Shown: piece after piece, positions 1 through 9,330 of the stretch
Layout: each line of letters opens with the position of its first letter
Numbering within the stretch: the stretch's first letter is position 1
From: Elysia marginata
Lineage: Eukaryota > Mollusca > Gastropoda > Plakobranchidae
Length of the DNA: 24,247 nt
Direction: 5' to 3'
Assembly: GCA_019649035.1 (NCBI GenBank)
Contig: BMAT01010556.1
Span: 224,211-248,457, forward strand
Program-made: the position numbers and the translations under genes
Notes under the pieces: generated by a model
The model's database searches: none
The model's input: the letters and a program-made list of their open reading frames with translations, nothing else
What the model was told of the DNA's origin: nothing

Positions 1-1390
1 TTGGAGAGTTATATGGTATTAGAATCAAAAGAGCCTCGATTGCAAGATTTATTCTACAGGTGTTTGATGATAGTTACACGTATGGCAACACCCACAGGTA
101 AAGTATTACTAACTTTGATATCACATAACTCTAAAATAAAAAAAACACGGGTGTAAGATCAAACGCCCTTTTTTGTGAAAAGAAAAAGGAAAAGAGTAGG
201 CCAAATAATAGTAGCAGCTATAGATCCGGAACGTTAACATATCCCTCAATAATATGCCATTTGCATGCTTCACTGGTAAAAACTTTCTCCCTGAATGCTG
301 ATAGAAATTGTTCCCCTAGTTGGAAGGAAAAGTCGGCGTTTGGAGGCGGGACAGGAACGCGGCTGCTTTAATGCTTCCGTTTTAAGTATAGCCCTTCGAG
401 AATAGAGAGATCTGGTCTGAAGTAATTGAGTGTAGATCCCAGGTAGGCAAAGTCTTTGTTACTAGACGGGAAACCTTGAATCTTTACCAATTATGGGACC
501 CGGGCCAGCAACTACAAAACTTACTACAACTACATGCGGTGTAGCTTGACCGACATTCTAGTGTCACACGTAGCGTACACACAGGCCAGGGGACCTCGCC
601 GAGTAGCCGCTCTCTTCCCAGACCTGGGACCGACACTTCAACTTCTGCTGCAGCAACAGGCCCCAAATCCCGCCAGCCCCCGCTGAACCAGGGACTGTCA
701 CACTACAGCGCCAGGGCTTGGTGTAGAGTCACTGGAGTGTTGAATCTTCAGTTCACATTTAGACCTGTATCTTGTGGTAGCAACAGTCAGATCAGCTAGC
801 AGACCGCTGAAGCCAGTGACTGCAGTAAAGTGTTCGGAGTGCGTGACAGCATTACAGTTAGCATTACTTTAATCTAGATCTACACGTTTTCTGACTTTTA
901 TGTGTTTGGTTTTTAAACTTGTGCAAATTCATTGCTGTTCATTATCGTTAGCTGAACATCATAATTTTTTTGTTCTGTTTCAATTCTGGGATGACGATTT
1001 TTTCCAAAAGAATTTCCACTGTTTTATTTATGATGGGCCTGCGTGTTTTGATTTGTAAGAATGGATCAAGCTTTCATCGATTGAGACCAAAACAATTCGC
1101 TGAGGATGTATTATTTAGAGTTAGGCCTATAGTTTAATTTGACAATATTTCTACATTGTTTTTATCATTGACTAGAAAGTCATCGGCCACCTGTCGTGGC
1201 TTGGTGAAATAAATAATGACAACTTTAAGTGCTTTGGTTATTAATATGAAAGCCGTAAAGAAGGTGTGTTAATTGATTGTAAACTTTCAAAATAGATCTA
1301 GAACCTTTTTCACTTAGTCAACATAAATGGTAGTCTGGAGGGTTTCCCCAAGTCGCATTGTAGTTTCTATCATTATTAAATTCAGTAAAA
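1..1390. other. upstream non-coding stretch, no gene seen
   Basis: No reading frame here looks protein-coding on either strand. A GC-richer block lies at about 560-720, in otherwise AT-rich sequence. A donor-like CAG/GTAGGC occurs at 440-448. If a non-coding first exon of the downstream gene ended there, its intron would run to the strong 3' splice site at 2708, but no upstream exon boundary or promoter element can be fixed. A minus-strand frame of 60 codons at 484-666 is alanine/glycine/cysteine-rich, resembles nothing I know, and is of chance length. Confidence 0.5.
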
Positions 1391-1417
1391 ATCTCTCTCT
1401 GCGTCTCTCTCTCTATC

Positions 1418-1448
<31 letters not shown>

Positions 1449-1553
1449 CTCTGTCTTTAGCTCTGTCTTTCCCCCCGTCACTCTTTTTCTCTTTGTCTCT
1501 CTATCTTTCTTTCTTTCTCTCGATCCTCTCATCTCCCCTCTCTCTCCTCTATT
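1391..1553 (+). repeat. compound CT / ATCT microsatellite
   Basis: CT dinucleotides give way to a run of ATCT tetranucleotides at about 1411-1452, followed by degenerate C/T-rich sequence. Pyrimidines are on the + strand. Open frames across it encode only serine/leucine/tyrosine/isoleucine low complexity and are products of the repeat. Confidence 0.95.
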
Positions 1554-2237
1554 CTAGTACAAATGGATGTGCTCTCTATCTTATTACCTTTATCGTTGGC
1601 TGTTTGTTGTTTTTTTTCCTGCTGATCTTTCTCCATCTATCATTATGCCCCTATCTATTCACTGAAATAACCTTTTGTTAAGAGCACGTTTCTTTCTAAC
1701 GAGTCGCTTTAGCTTTTTTTTTAAATCTTGTTTCCACTCCATTCTCTCCTTTTTACATCCTCATTCGCATTTTAATTTTACTATTAAAAACTAGAATAAT
1801 CTTTCGATCAGGCACATCCTCACAGAAAAACAACGTGGAAGGGCAAGCATGACTTCTATACTTGTGAGCATTTATTTGGCGTACCGCTTGGGAAAAAAAC
1901 TTACGCATTAATTTTAAACCCGCAGAAGTAAAGAGAAAGGAAAGACGACTAAAAACATCTTACCAATTGGGGTTCGATAACAGCTTTCTTTGCTGGCCAT
2001 TATGGTACTTATTTCTGTCCTAAGGACGGCAGAGACTCAAAAAATCCAAAGATAGATTTATAAATTCTTAAAAGTTTTAATGTCTGAATATTATCAGTCA
2101 AGCATCAACCTGCGATAATTTTTTTTATAGTTTATGTAGTAACCCTAGAGTACCAAGACCCATTTTAACATTCGCTTGTTTTGAGCGGGTTGAGAAAGAA
2201 TTGAACGTTATCAGCTCGCAAGTCGCCAGTCATCTCG
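1554..2237. other. non-coding stretch, no gene seen
   Basis: AT-rich sequence without a coding frame or clear repeat. A GGTTCGATAAC word at about 1971-1981 resembles the start of a tRNA B box. No matching A box or acceptor-stem pairing is apparent at the right distance, so no tRNA or tRNA-derived SINE is called. Confidence 0.5.
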
Positions 2238-2565
2238 CCAATTTATTCTCATTGGTCTCGTTGTAACCGTTTATTGATAAATGGTTCTGTGAGATGGTGG
2301 GTTTGTGCAACGATGTCATAATATTGTGGAAGATTTTAGAGAGCGCTATGATAACAGAGAGGCTTAAGTTCAAGTGACGTGGGTTTGTTGTGAATGTGAT
2401 GTGACATTTAATCTATTGCATGACTGTGAAAGTGACACAGTTTAGTTTCCAGACTTTAGACATCGTGCATTTTTTTGGAGGGGGGAGGGGAGGCTATGTT
2501 TTGCAATTTTTCAGTTTATCACGTTATGGCTTTTTATAAGGAAAATGTATTGACAAAACGAGCCA
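2238..2565 (+). promoter_or_regulatory. possible proximal promoter of the gene at 3114
   Basis: Promoter-type words cluster here: CCAAT at 2238-2242, its reverse complement ATTGG at 2251-2255, TGACGTGG (CRE/UPR-element type) at 2375-2382, a G-rich tract at 2477-2493 and a TATA-like TTTATAAG at 2533-2540. A TATA box there would place transcription start near 2565, within the continuous sequence leading to the start codon. Each word is short and expected by chance in a few hundred bases, and no initiator can be fixed. The competing model is that this is intron upstream of the 3' splice site at 2708. Confidence 0.2.
2477..2493 (+). promoter_or_regulatory. G-rich tract, possible G-quadruplex
   Basis: Seventeen bases with G-runs of 2, 6, 4 and 2 separated by single A residues, preceded by seven T residues. 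It can form at least a two-layer G-quadruplex on the + strand. It sits about 40 bases upstream of the TATA-like word. Function is inference. Confidence 0.3.
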
Positions 2566-2686
2566 GCGGTTTGGTGTAGGCTTATTATGGGAAAGAGTCT
2601 TCCCACAATCAATTCAATGTTTTGGTAATAAATCAAGACCCAAAAACATTGAAATCTCAATCTCATTAGCCTTTTATCTCTGTCAT

Positions 2687-2708
2687 TTTCTCTCTCTCTT
2701 TCTTTCAG
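2687..2708 (+). other. strong 3' splice site (polypyrimidine tract + CAG)
   Basis: An almost uninterrupted run of C and T at about 2687-2705 ends in TTTCAG, with AG at 2707-2708. This is the best acceptor sequence within 1 kb upstream of the start codon. It predicts that the first coding exon begins at 2709. The runs at 2909 (TTCAG) and 2929 (TTTCAG) are weaker alternatives. Confidence 0.55.
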
Positions 2709-2746
2709 TGTCTATCTTTTCTGTGATCAATCCAAAGATTTTTTCG

Positions 2747-2752
2747 ATGTAA
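2747..2752 (+). promoter_or_regulatory. minimal upstream frame: AUG directly followed by UAA
   Basis: ATGTAA gives a start codon followed at once by a stop. The context is weak (T at -3). Minimal start-stop uORFs are known in other eukaryotes to hold ribosomes and lower downstream translation. Whether this one is in the mature mRNA depends on the leader boundary. Confidence 0.35.
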
Positions 2753-2836
2753 GCTTAGCTAAGTAAGCATTATTATTACCAGAGATTGTGCAGAATTTTG
2801 CTTTTGTTACTGTTGTTTTTAGTCTCAATCTTCAAG

Positions 2837-2860
2837 ATGCTTTACTTCATGTCATTATAG
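2837..2860 (+). promoter_or_regulatory. 7-codon upstream reading frame
   Basis: ATG to TAG encodes MLYFMSL. A at -3 makes this the best start context of the three upstream frames. It ends 253 bases before the main ATG, far enough for reinitiation. Coding of a functional peptide is not implied. Confidence 0.35.
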
Positions 2861-2916
2861 GCAAACGTTGTGAACGAGAGAGAAAAACGAAAGTGATAAA
2901 AATTATTCAGCCATAA

Positions 2917-2937
2917 ATGATGCTTTCAGGAAAGTGA
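2917..2937 (+). promoter_or_regulatory. 6-codon upstream reading frame
   Basis: ATGATG to TGA encodes MMLSGK, in a weak context (T at -3). It is the last upstream ATG before the main start, 176 bases away. Confidence 0.35.
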
Positions 2938-3082
2938 AGAAGCTAGTAGCATAGAAACAAAACTGATATCCGGACAGTTCATTCATTCATCGGATTACGT
3001 GTCAACTACTAAAAGTCTTGCACGTTAAGAGTAGTTGAGAGACAGCAAGTGTTGCGGCCCGGGCGCGGGCAGGTTTCATCCA

Positions 3083-3113
3083 AGCTGGGACCTTCCAGCT
3101 CTCCAGGCCGGCC
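3083..3113 (+). promoter_or_regulatory. leader hairpin and GGCCGGCC palindrome abutting the start codon
   Basis: AGCTGG (3083-3088) and CCAGCT (3095-3100) form a perfect 6-bp GC-rich stem with a 6-base loop. The 8-bp palindrome GGCCGGCC (3106-3113) follows and touches the ATG. In an mRNA this would put stable structure within about 30 bases of the initiation codon, which could slow scanning or favour initiation there. The structure is read from the sequence; the effect is inference. Confidence 0.35.
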
Positions 3114-5870
3114 ATGGTTGTGGTCACAGGGCTGACTGCCATGCACCATCACAACCCTCGCCCTCGGCAGGCTGGAGCAATCGCAGCAAACGCCATTACA
3201 ATCAGCAGCTACGATGGTGGAGGAGGCGAAAGACAGCCTCTTCATGCCAGAAGACGGCCTCCTGTAGCTGGCATCAGCACCCTCATCGATGTAGGTCCGG
3301 GCTGTAGCAGTAGCAGCGGCAGTGATTACGAAGGGAGCAACACAATGGAGTTGTCAAACACTAGTTTATCACATTCTCACAACCGTAATCGTCAGTTTTA
3401 TCACCACGGAACTAATGACCAAGTTAAACTTTCTAAAGAGCCGGGATTTTTCTATAACGGCGAGCAGCATTCCACTGAGGAAACAGACGAAGCGTCATTT
3501 CAAAACAACAATTTTATGGTCAAAACTCCGAAACGAACTTCTGTGGAAAATTTTCTATCATCTCCAACGTCCACTCCATCTCCAAGCTCGTCGCCATCAT
3601 CTTCGCCAAGAAAACCTGCATCTCTATTTCCCAAAAGCAGCAATAGCTATAATAATGCAAATGGATTACTAACTAATTCTCCAGGACACGTTTCACATGC
3701 AGAGACACATCCTGGGCACCATAAAAATGGCTCAATAGATACATGCCGGGACTATGTATTGCTGAGTCAGAACCATAGCGATATGAGACAGAGTTCTCTT
3801 CGACGGCAAAAATTTGACAATGAATTAGTACCTGATGGTAAGTTACGTGTGTCTAATATTGATTCATCAACTAGAGGGGGTGTAAACTTTTTGACTCAGT
3901 ATGCTGACAGTTGCCTCATAGATGCAGGAGAACATAATTCCAGACAAACAAACTTAAAGTTATCAGAATCTTCACCTTTCCACCAAAACGGCCCAACCCA
4001 AACGCCATCTACCTATGTCTTATCGAAATCTCAGGATCTATCCCAGCAGTCAAGCAATGGTCGTAAAAAGGCTCCGAAGCTTTCGGGTGCCGGCCCCCTC
4101 TTTCACAATGGGAAGAAAGGAAACTCATTTGGCGAGTCTGAGCAAAACCTTAGTAGCCCAAGGCTTGGTAACGTTAGAAACTCGATGCCATATGCATCGT
4201 CAGACTCACCCTTTGCATCCACGAGCAGATTGGACGTGTGGGGTCCCAGCTACGTTACTGCTAGTTTCTTTATGAGCAGCAGTGCCGCCGCGGACCCTAT
4301 ACATCATCCAGTGCCCAGACGCGGGATACATGATGTCGTGCGAAGATCGCAGAGCTCGGGTATGTTTGCTAATGTCTCACCTCCACAGACAGGGACAAGT
4401 GAGTTTCATCGAAGCAATAGCAATACAATGAGTGGAACAGTCGGCGGTAGTGTTGATTACTCAACAACCTCTCAGCCTGCCCAGCATCAGCACCCAAGGC
4501 CCAGGTCTTCCAGTAATGACATGTTCAGAGCGTCTAAGTCAAAGCATCTGAACTTTGTCCAGCAACAGTCTCCACTAGTTACAGCCCACAGGCTCCACAG
4601 CAGCACCAGAGATTTAAGCAGCATCAACAGAGACGCCGCATCCTTAGTAGCGGGGAAATATGATACGGGTTCTCTACGCTCCGTAAAGATGATCCATATT
4701 AAGAAAGAGGAGGACACTGTGTCTGTAAAATCTATGAATGCAACGCATTCTAGCAATGAGGTAGCTTCAACTGTTGGTGCTGATGATGTTTACTCCGGCT
4801 ATAGCCCCGTAGCATCGAACCCCTCCAGCTATTATAGCACTCTTCCCCGAAAAGGATCACACGGTCAATATCTTCGAAGAACATTATCTCATGATCCTAA
4901 AGCAGGGGAGGTGACAATTAAGACTTCGTCTATTGTCGTAAGAACAGTTAGTGATGGCGAAATCGAGTCAGAATACGTTACTTTAGACAGAAGTTACGTC
5001 CCTTCTAGCACTTCTCGTCTTTGTCGTGTCATTGAAGACTCTCCTACGACATCAAGCACCAGCCCCATCCCCTCAATAAAAAATCATTTGTCCCCTCCAC
5101 CACCTGTTTCGTCTTCAAAAGAATTCTGGCATGTAAAAAACTTCTCGTCTTCTCGGCATGCAAACAACTCTCTCCGTAACAAATCGCATGGTAGTGAATC
5201 GAGTGAAAGTAACGGTGATGCATCACCTACTTCCATTAACACTGTTAACTTAAGTGCTAACCTAGTCAAAAATAGTAAGAGCCCTAATAGCGGTATGCAT
5301 GCAGGTCAGCTCAAGAACAATTCTGCAAAGAAAAAACATGGCCCTGGGCCCCTCAGGGCTATGGCTGAAACGTTGGGTTCAGTTTTCTCTCCTCACAGAT
5401 CTTCGGAAGAGAATGAGAGCTCCAGTAGGCAAAGCAGCGTTGAGACCCCTGTGTCCCCTTTCGATATGTCTAGCCCCACATCCCCCATTTCCCCTCTAGT
5501 AATGTCTACTAACTACAGCACTATGCAGAGGTCCGGCAGCAGCCGGGCTAAGGACAACAACCAGCCCCAAAGCGGACGCATGACTCGGAGTAAATCCCTG
5601 CCAGATCTTCAGAAGGACGTCAGCGACGTTAAAGAGGACTCCAGCGACAACGCTGCGAAGAACTACAGCGACGACGAGGACGGAGACGAATTTGGTTTTC
5701 TTAGTTATCCCATTTCATTTTCCTCCTCCTGTGCTTCCGCAGTGATGAACAAGGCCAAGAGTTCGCCATCCCCTGGGGCTAGGATCTTCCCCAAGAGATG
5801 GCGCTCCAAAAGCAAGGCGGCCTCCACTGGGGCTCCCGATCCCGCGGCAATGTGGACTCCTGGCCCTCCG
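3114..5870 (+). CDS. first coding exon of an unassigned serine-rich protein (919 residues, continues downstream)
   Basis: The ATG at 3114 has G at -3 and +4, and an in-frame TGA lies 26 codons upstream. The frame is open for 919 codons, in phase 0, to the donor GTGAGT at 5871. The protein is rich in Ser, Asn, Thr, Pro and His, with no signal peptide, membrane segment or recognisable folded domain, so it is probably disordered and intracellular. Visible motifs: Ser/Pro block (149-169); RRSQSS (410-415); IKKE, a SUMO-type site (529-532); RRTLSHDP (588-595); PPPP (661-664); many SP/TP sites at 640-795; RSKSLP (825-830), an exact mode-1 14-3-3 site on S828; acidic patch (853-859); basic patch PKRWRSKSK (893-901). 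Such tails often precede GEF, GAP, kinase or scaffold domains, but nothing here selects a family. Real coding is supported by length and by codon-scale composition unlike the flanks. The enzymatic role, if any, must lie in later exons. Confidence 0.85.
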
Positions 5871-5876
5871 GTGAGT
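5868..5876 (+). other. 5' splice site, phase 0
   Basis: CCG/GTGAGT with cleavage after 5870. The intronic hexamer is consensus. Reading through would add VSTTLRVFLVFSLPSVHFF and stop at 5928-5930, a hydrophobic tail unlike the rest of the protein, which supports ending the exon at 5870. Confidence 0.85.
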
Positions 5877-6220
5877 ACAACCTTACGAGTATTTCTTGTT
5901 TTTTCGTTGCCTAGCGTTCATTTTTTTTAATTTCTGCAGTTCTTCACATTCTCCCACCTATTTTCTCTCTATCCCAAATACTCTACATGCCGTCTCTATC
6001 TCTCTTCTCTCTCTCTTTCTTTCTCTCTATTCCTCCTATCTCTTTATCGTTTACAGTTACTTTTCTCACTTCTCTCTTTCTTTCTCTTCTCTTTTCCCTC
6101 GTCGTCTATATACATAATATTATCCAACCCTATCATGTCGGCAATGAGATACCGCTATATTTTAACAAGTTTAAAATATTCCTTGAATGTTAAAGATATT
6201 TAAATTCTTTGTTTGCGTAG
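5871..6220 (+). other. intron start, with pyrimidine-rich tract
   Basis: From about 5890 to 6112 the + strand is strongly C/T-rich, with degenerate CTCT, TTTCT and TCTCTC stretches directly downstream of the donor. Such tracts can recruit TIA-1 or PTB-type factors to a 5' splice site; that role is inference. The + strand open frames here encode only Ser/Leu/Phe low complexity. The next plausible 3' splice site with a sensible in-phase continuation ends at 6220. Confidence 0.55.
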
Positions 6221-6535
6221 AAAAAAGTCCGAGGAAAAAAGGACAGGAAATACGATTCAAAAGCAACGACGGAGAAGCATCTTTTGTAGAGACATTTTCA
6301 GGAAAGATTCATGTGTTGCGTTTTGAAAAGTAGACTAAAGACTGTCAACTTTGAATGCACTTTTTTCCTCTTTAAAGTTGAAGCGGTGAACCTGTGCTTT
6401 TTCATACAGCTATTTTGAGTGAAACGCTCAATGCAGGTGATTTTTAAGACATGTTTTTTGTTGTTGTTGCTTTTTGTGCTTTATCAGAAATATTTTCATC
6501 TGGTAAGGTAAAATAAAAAAAAACACTGCAGCTGG
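6221..6535 (+). other. candidate short alternative terminal exon
   Basis: An acceptor-like TTCTTTGTTTGCGTAG ends at 6220. Reading on in phase 0, as the upstream exon requires, gives 22 codons to a TAG at 6287-6289. The tail is lysine-rich and strongly charged (starts KKVRGKKDRKYDSK), not repeat-derived. An AATAAA lies at 6512-6517, about 220 bases after the stop, so a 941-residue isoform could end here. Against it, 22 open codons occur by chance fairly often, and the acceptor's pyrimidine tract is only moderate. No RNA evidence is available. Confidence 0.2.
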
Positions 6536-7873
6536 CCGGGCGCATTTTTCGTCTTACACGCTCTTGAAGAACCGGATGCGAGAACCCTCTGTTAAAAAAT
6601 CAAATACCAAGATTTTTCATGTTTAGTGTAAACAGCATTTAGCCTGTGAGAAATTTCTTTGATTCATCGAAAGACGGGGCAATGGTGCCGATTTAAAAAT
6701 ACCAAAAACGCGTACTTCAGGTGTTACACAAAGTGTATTGGGGACATCTTTCTTCTTGTAATGCAGAGCTCTATTGAAAATGCTGGTCTTGTAATTGTTG
6801 TTATGTTGTTGGTGGTTTTCGAGTCGTTTTTAAAGATTATTTCTCTGATTGTGATTTTAATTGCCTTTTTTAAGGCTTGGGTAGCTTTTTACGTTGAAAA
6901 CCTAAGGTTTAAAAAATCATAACATTCAAAAAGGCGGTACAAATTTTACCACTGAATCCTCTAAGCAAAAATTTCTTGGGAAGAGGGCCTCACATTTTTC
7001 ACTCCCCTTTTTTACCTTCTTTGAATTAAAATGAAACTTTGAGCGCTCAGTCTTGAATAGAAATCAAGTGATCTCCAGTTTGGTAATGGAACCAATAGCT
7101 GCTTCTCTCCACCCCCCCCCCCCTGCTTAACGTTAATAATTTTTAAAAGGAAAGGTGTTTTTGCTTAATTAGAATATGAAGTCTCTTTTCTTTGATGTAA
7201 GAGTAAAATTGAAACTGTCAAAATCTATGTGTTCATGATATAATGCAGAATACCAAATACATAGCACATGGCCTAATTCTGAGGAGTCATAAATATTAAA
7301 TTAGAATTAACACCCCAACATATTTAATAAGATAAAATTAATACGTTTGTTAATGTTATACGGTACCTCATAACTTTTACAGCGAATATAGCGGAAATAG
7401 CATTACCCTTAAACCCTTGGTTTAAAGAAAACTTACTGGTCGCGCTCCGATAGCTAACATTATGATGCATTACAGCCGTTTGAATATTTAATAATAAATT
7501 TTAATACGTTACACTCGTTGCATTTTGCCCATGTACTTTTTTCCATAAGTACAGGTGGGGTTCCTAGCACTTGGGGTACTGATACTTAACTTGGCTTCCC
7601 GAGAACGCCGGAACACAGAGGCGGGGTTCTCGTTCGACAGGAGGTGTTTTACGGCCCAGTCAGAGAGAGTAATTTATTGGATATTACATCACAAAACGTC
7701 ACCCTCTTTTGTTGGCGACGCGAGTAGCAGATGGCTTCCCGAAAAGCCAAACAATAGTGTCCATCAAGAAACACCTTTTAGTACCAGTCCTTACCCAAAA
7801 TGTGGAGCTTTCCCTAGCCCTAGAGGCTGCTGTAGAATTGTCCATGAATATTGACACTGATTCGGTGCTTTGG

Positions 7874-7881
7874 TGACGTCA
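7874..7881. promoter_or_regulatory. consensus CRE palindrome TGACGTCA
   Basis: This is the full 8-bp binding site of CREB/ATF-type bZIP dimers, in the context GGTGACGTCATC. It lies just after a GC-richer block (about 7555-7860), so an internal enhancer or alternative promoter is conceivable. A given palindromic 8-mer is expected about once in 65 kb of random sequence. Confidence 0.35.
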
Positions 7882-8781
7882 TCATTGAAGGTCCTTCGAA
7901 AAATCTTTAATGTTCATCATGCAGAGTTTGTATTATAAGCCTTTCTATAAAATACAGTCTCTCCTTTGAGATAGGTTAACGTTCGTTCCAAAAGTCCCTT
8001 GGGACAACAAGAAGGCCATCCCATTTAGCTGAGGTTGATACTGATCTTTTCATTTACCTGTTGATGCAATGAGGACACAGTGTTGTGTTGTAAACTCGTG
8101 CTGGGGATCGCTAATTTCATTGGCAGATTGCGTCAAGATAATTTGCTGCTGGTACAGCTTGTAGATACTTAGCCTCGTTACAAGATGTTGGTCAATTCAT
8201 TCGATTTGGTACAGTGAGAGACTTTAAGCTCTAGAGAGGTTATGAGGCAGGTCAACTGTAAGCTTTGTGCTGAACAAACCTGTCCATTATATTACAATTT
8301 TTTAAAAATATTTGTGTGGATTTTTCTGCTGTCATTGTCTTCCAGAAATCGAAAAAAAAATTCTAATATCATCTGTAAAACTTTTTTGTTTACAACTGTT
8401 TCCTTATCACAAAGGCATAACCGATGAAGAATTATTTCTACCTAACTCATTTTATGTCTTCCACATTTGAAATTTTCTTTTCTAGAGATCTACCTGACCT
8501 CTTGAAAACGTTGATTTTACTTTGTTCGATTCTTCTGTTATCCGTGGTTTGGTGTTGCTTATAATTGTCTTCTTATCCTAACCTCTCATTCCCTTCATTG
8601 TTTTTTTTCTTGTAAATTAATTAACTTTTTTCTCTTCGAAATTTCTTTTTTGCCATTTATTTCACTAATCCGTTCGTATGCCATGTAAAATCAGTCGATT
8701 TTACTTCGTCAGATGCGTTCCTAAATACATAAGTACATTTATCGCTTCTTCTTCGGTCTATGCATGACGAGTGAAACAAGC

Positions 8782-8796
8782 TTCGTGTCACACGAA
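8782..8796. repeat. 15-bp near-perfect palindrome
   Basis: TTCGTGT and ACACGAA are exact inverted copies around a single central C. This symmetry suits a homodimeric DNA-binding protein or a cruciform, but no named factor is implied. Confidence 0.4.
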
Positions 8797-9231
8797 AAGA
8801 GCTCTGGCTATTTTTAGTTATCCGGTACTAATTAGGATCGAAACCTGATAATCAGTGTGCTGTAATGTCGATTATTTATCGCTCATTCATTTACTTCGCG
8901 CACGTAGAGAACGCCTTCGCCCACTGAAATTCATAGGGCTCAAATTTCACCTGCTGATGCTTAATCAATGCTTGGTTTTGACTTGAGTGAGCACTCTTCT
9001 AGATAGATTCACCGTTCCAAAATTAAAGTTAGAAAGCTTCCGTCCAATTAGGCTACAAAATTTGTGCTGATAAATAACAATTGCAAGCATGCGAGCTGCT
9101 GTTTCACTCTGTATCTAATAAAGTTTAAATGCTAAGGTAACAGCAAACAAAGAAAGTAAAAAAAAAATTTTAATCATAAGATTAATAATATTTCATATAG
9201 TATTGACAATATCAATAGCAAAAACAGTAAT

Positions 9232-9232
9232 T

Positions 9233-9279
<47 letters not shown>

Positions 9280-9330
9280 TAATAATAATAATAATAATGA
9301 TAACAATAATAATAAAGAACAACAACAACA
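9232..9330 (+). repeat. AAT trinucleotide microsatellite
   Basis: Long run of AAT units with scattered AAC and ATG interruptions, passing into AAC-rich sequence at its 3' end. The A-rich strand is the + strand. Confidence 0.95.

Larger units (their letters stand above)
2709..3113 (+). other. 5' untranslated leader in the first coding exon
   Basis: This runs from the predicted 3' splice site to the start codon, 405 bases. The coding frame is closed by a TGA at 3036-3038, so it cannot extend far upstream of the ATG at 3114. Three small upstream reading frames lie inside it. After the last of them (2937) no further ATG occurs before 3114. The final 60 bases turn GC-rich and structured. The 5' limit depends on whether the acceptor at 2708 or an upstream promoter is used. 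Confidence 0.5.
6536..9230. other. non-coding stretch (intron-like), no gene seen
   Basis: AT-rich unique-looking sequence. A run of 12 C residues lies at 7112-7123. The only reading frame that is not trivially low-complexity is 7555-7854 (99 codons, begins GTG, no homology I recognise), preceded by a poor acceptor. A CRE palindrome follows it at 7874. No exon is called. Confidence 0.5.

Noticed and set aside
1971-1981. tRNA B-box-like word GGTTCGATAAC
   Set aside because: No A box at the correct distance and no cloverleaf pairing; similar near-matches at about 17510 and 23044 fail for the same reason.
3322-4275. Overlapping + strand frames inside the large exon (116 and 86 codons)
   Set aside because: They are shadows of the 919-codon frame in other phases; neither has a separate start context, repeat or motif suggesting dual coding.
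5871-5939. A 69-base mini-intron (GTGAGT to TTTCTGCAG), with the frame continuing from 5940
   Set aside because: The downstream in-phase frame runs to about 6203 but is only pyrimidine-repeat Phe/Ser/Leu low complexity; it is not credible protein sequence.
7555-7854. 99-codon frame as a coding exon
   Set aside because: It starts at GTG after a poor acceptor, ends in a stop with no donor, and resembles no protein family I know.
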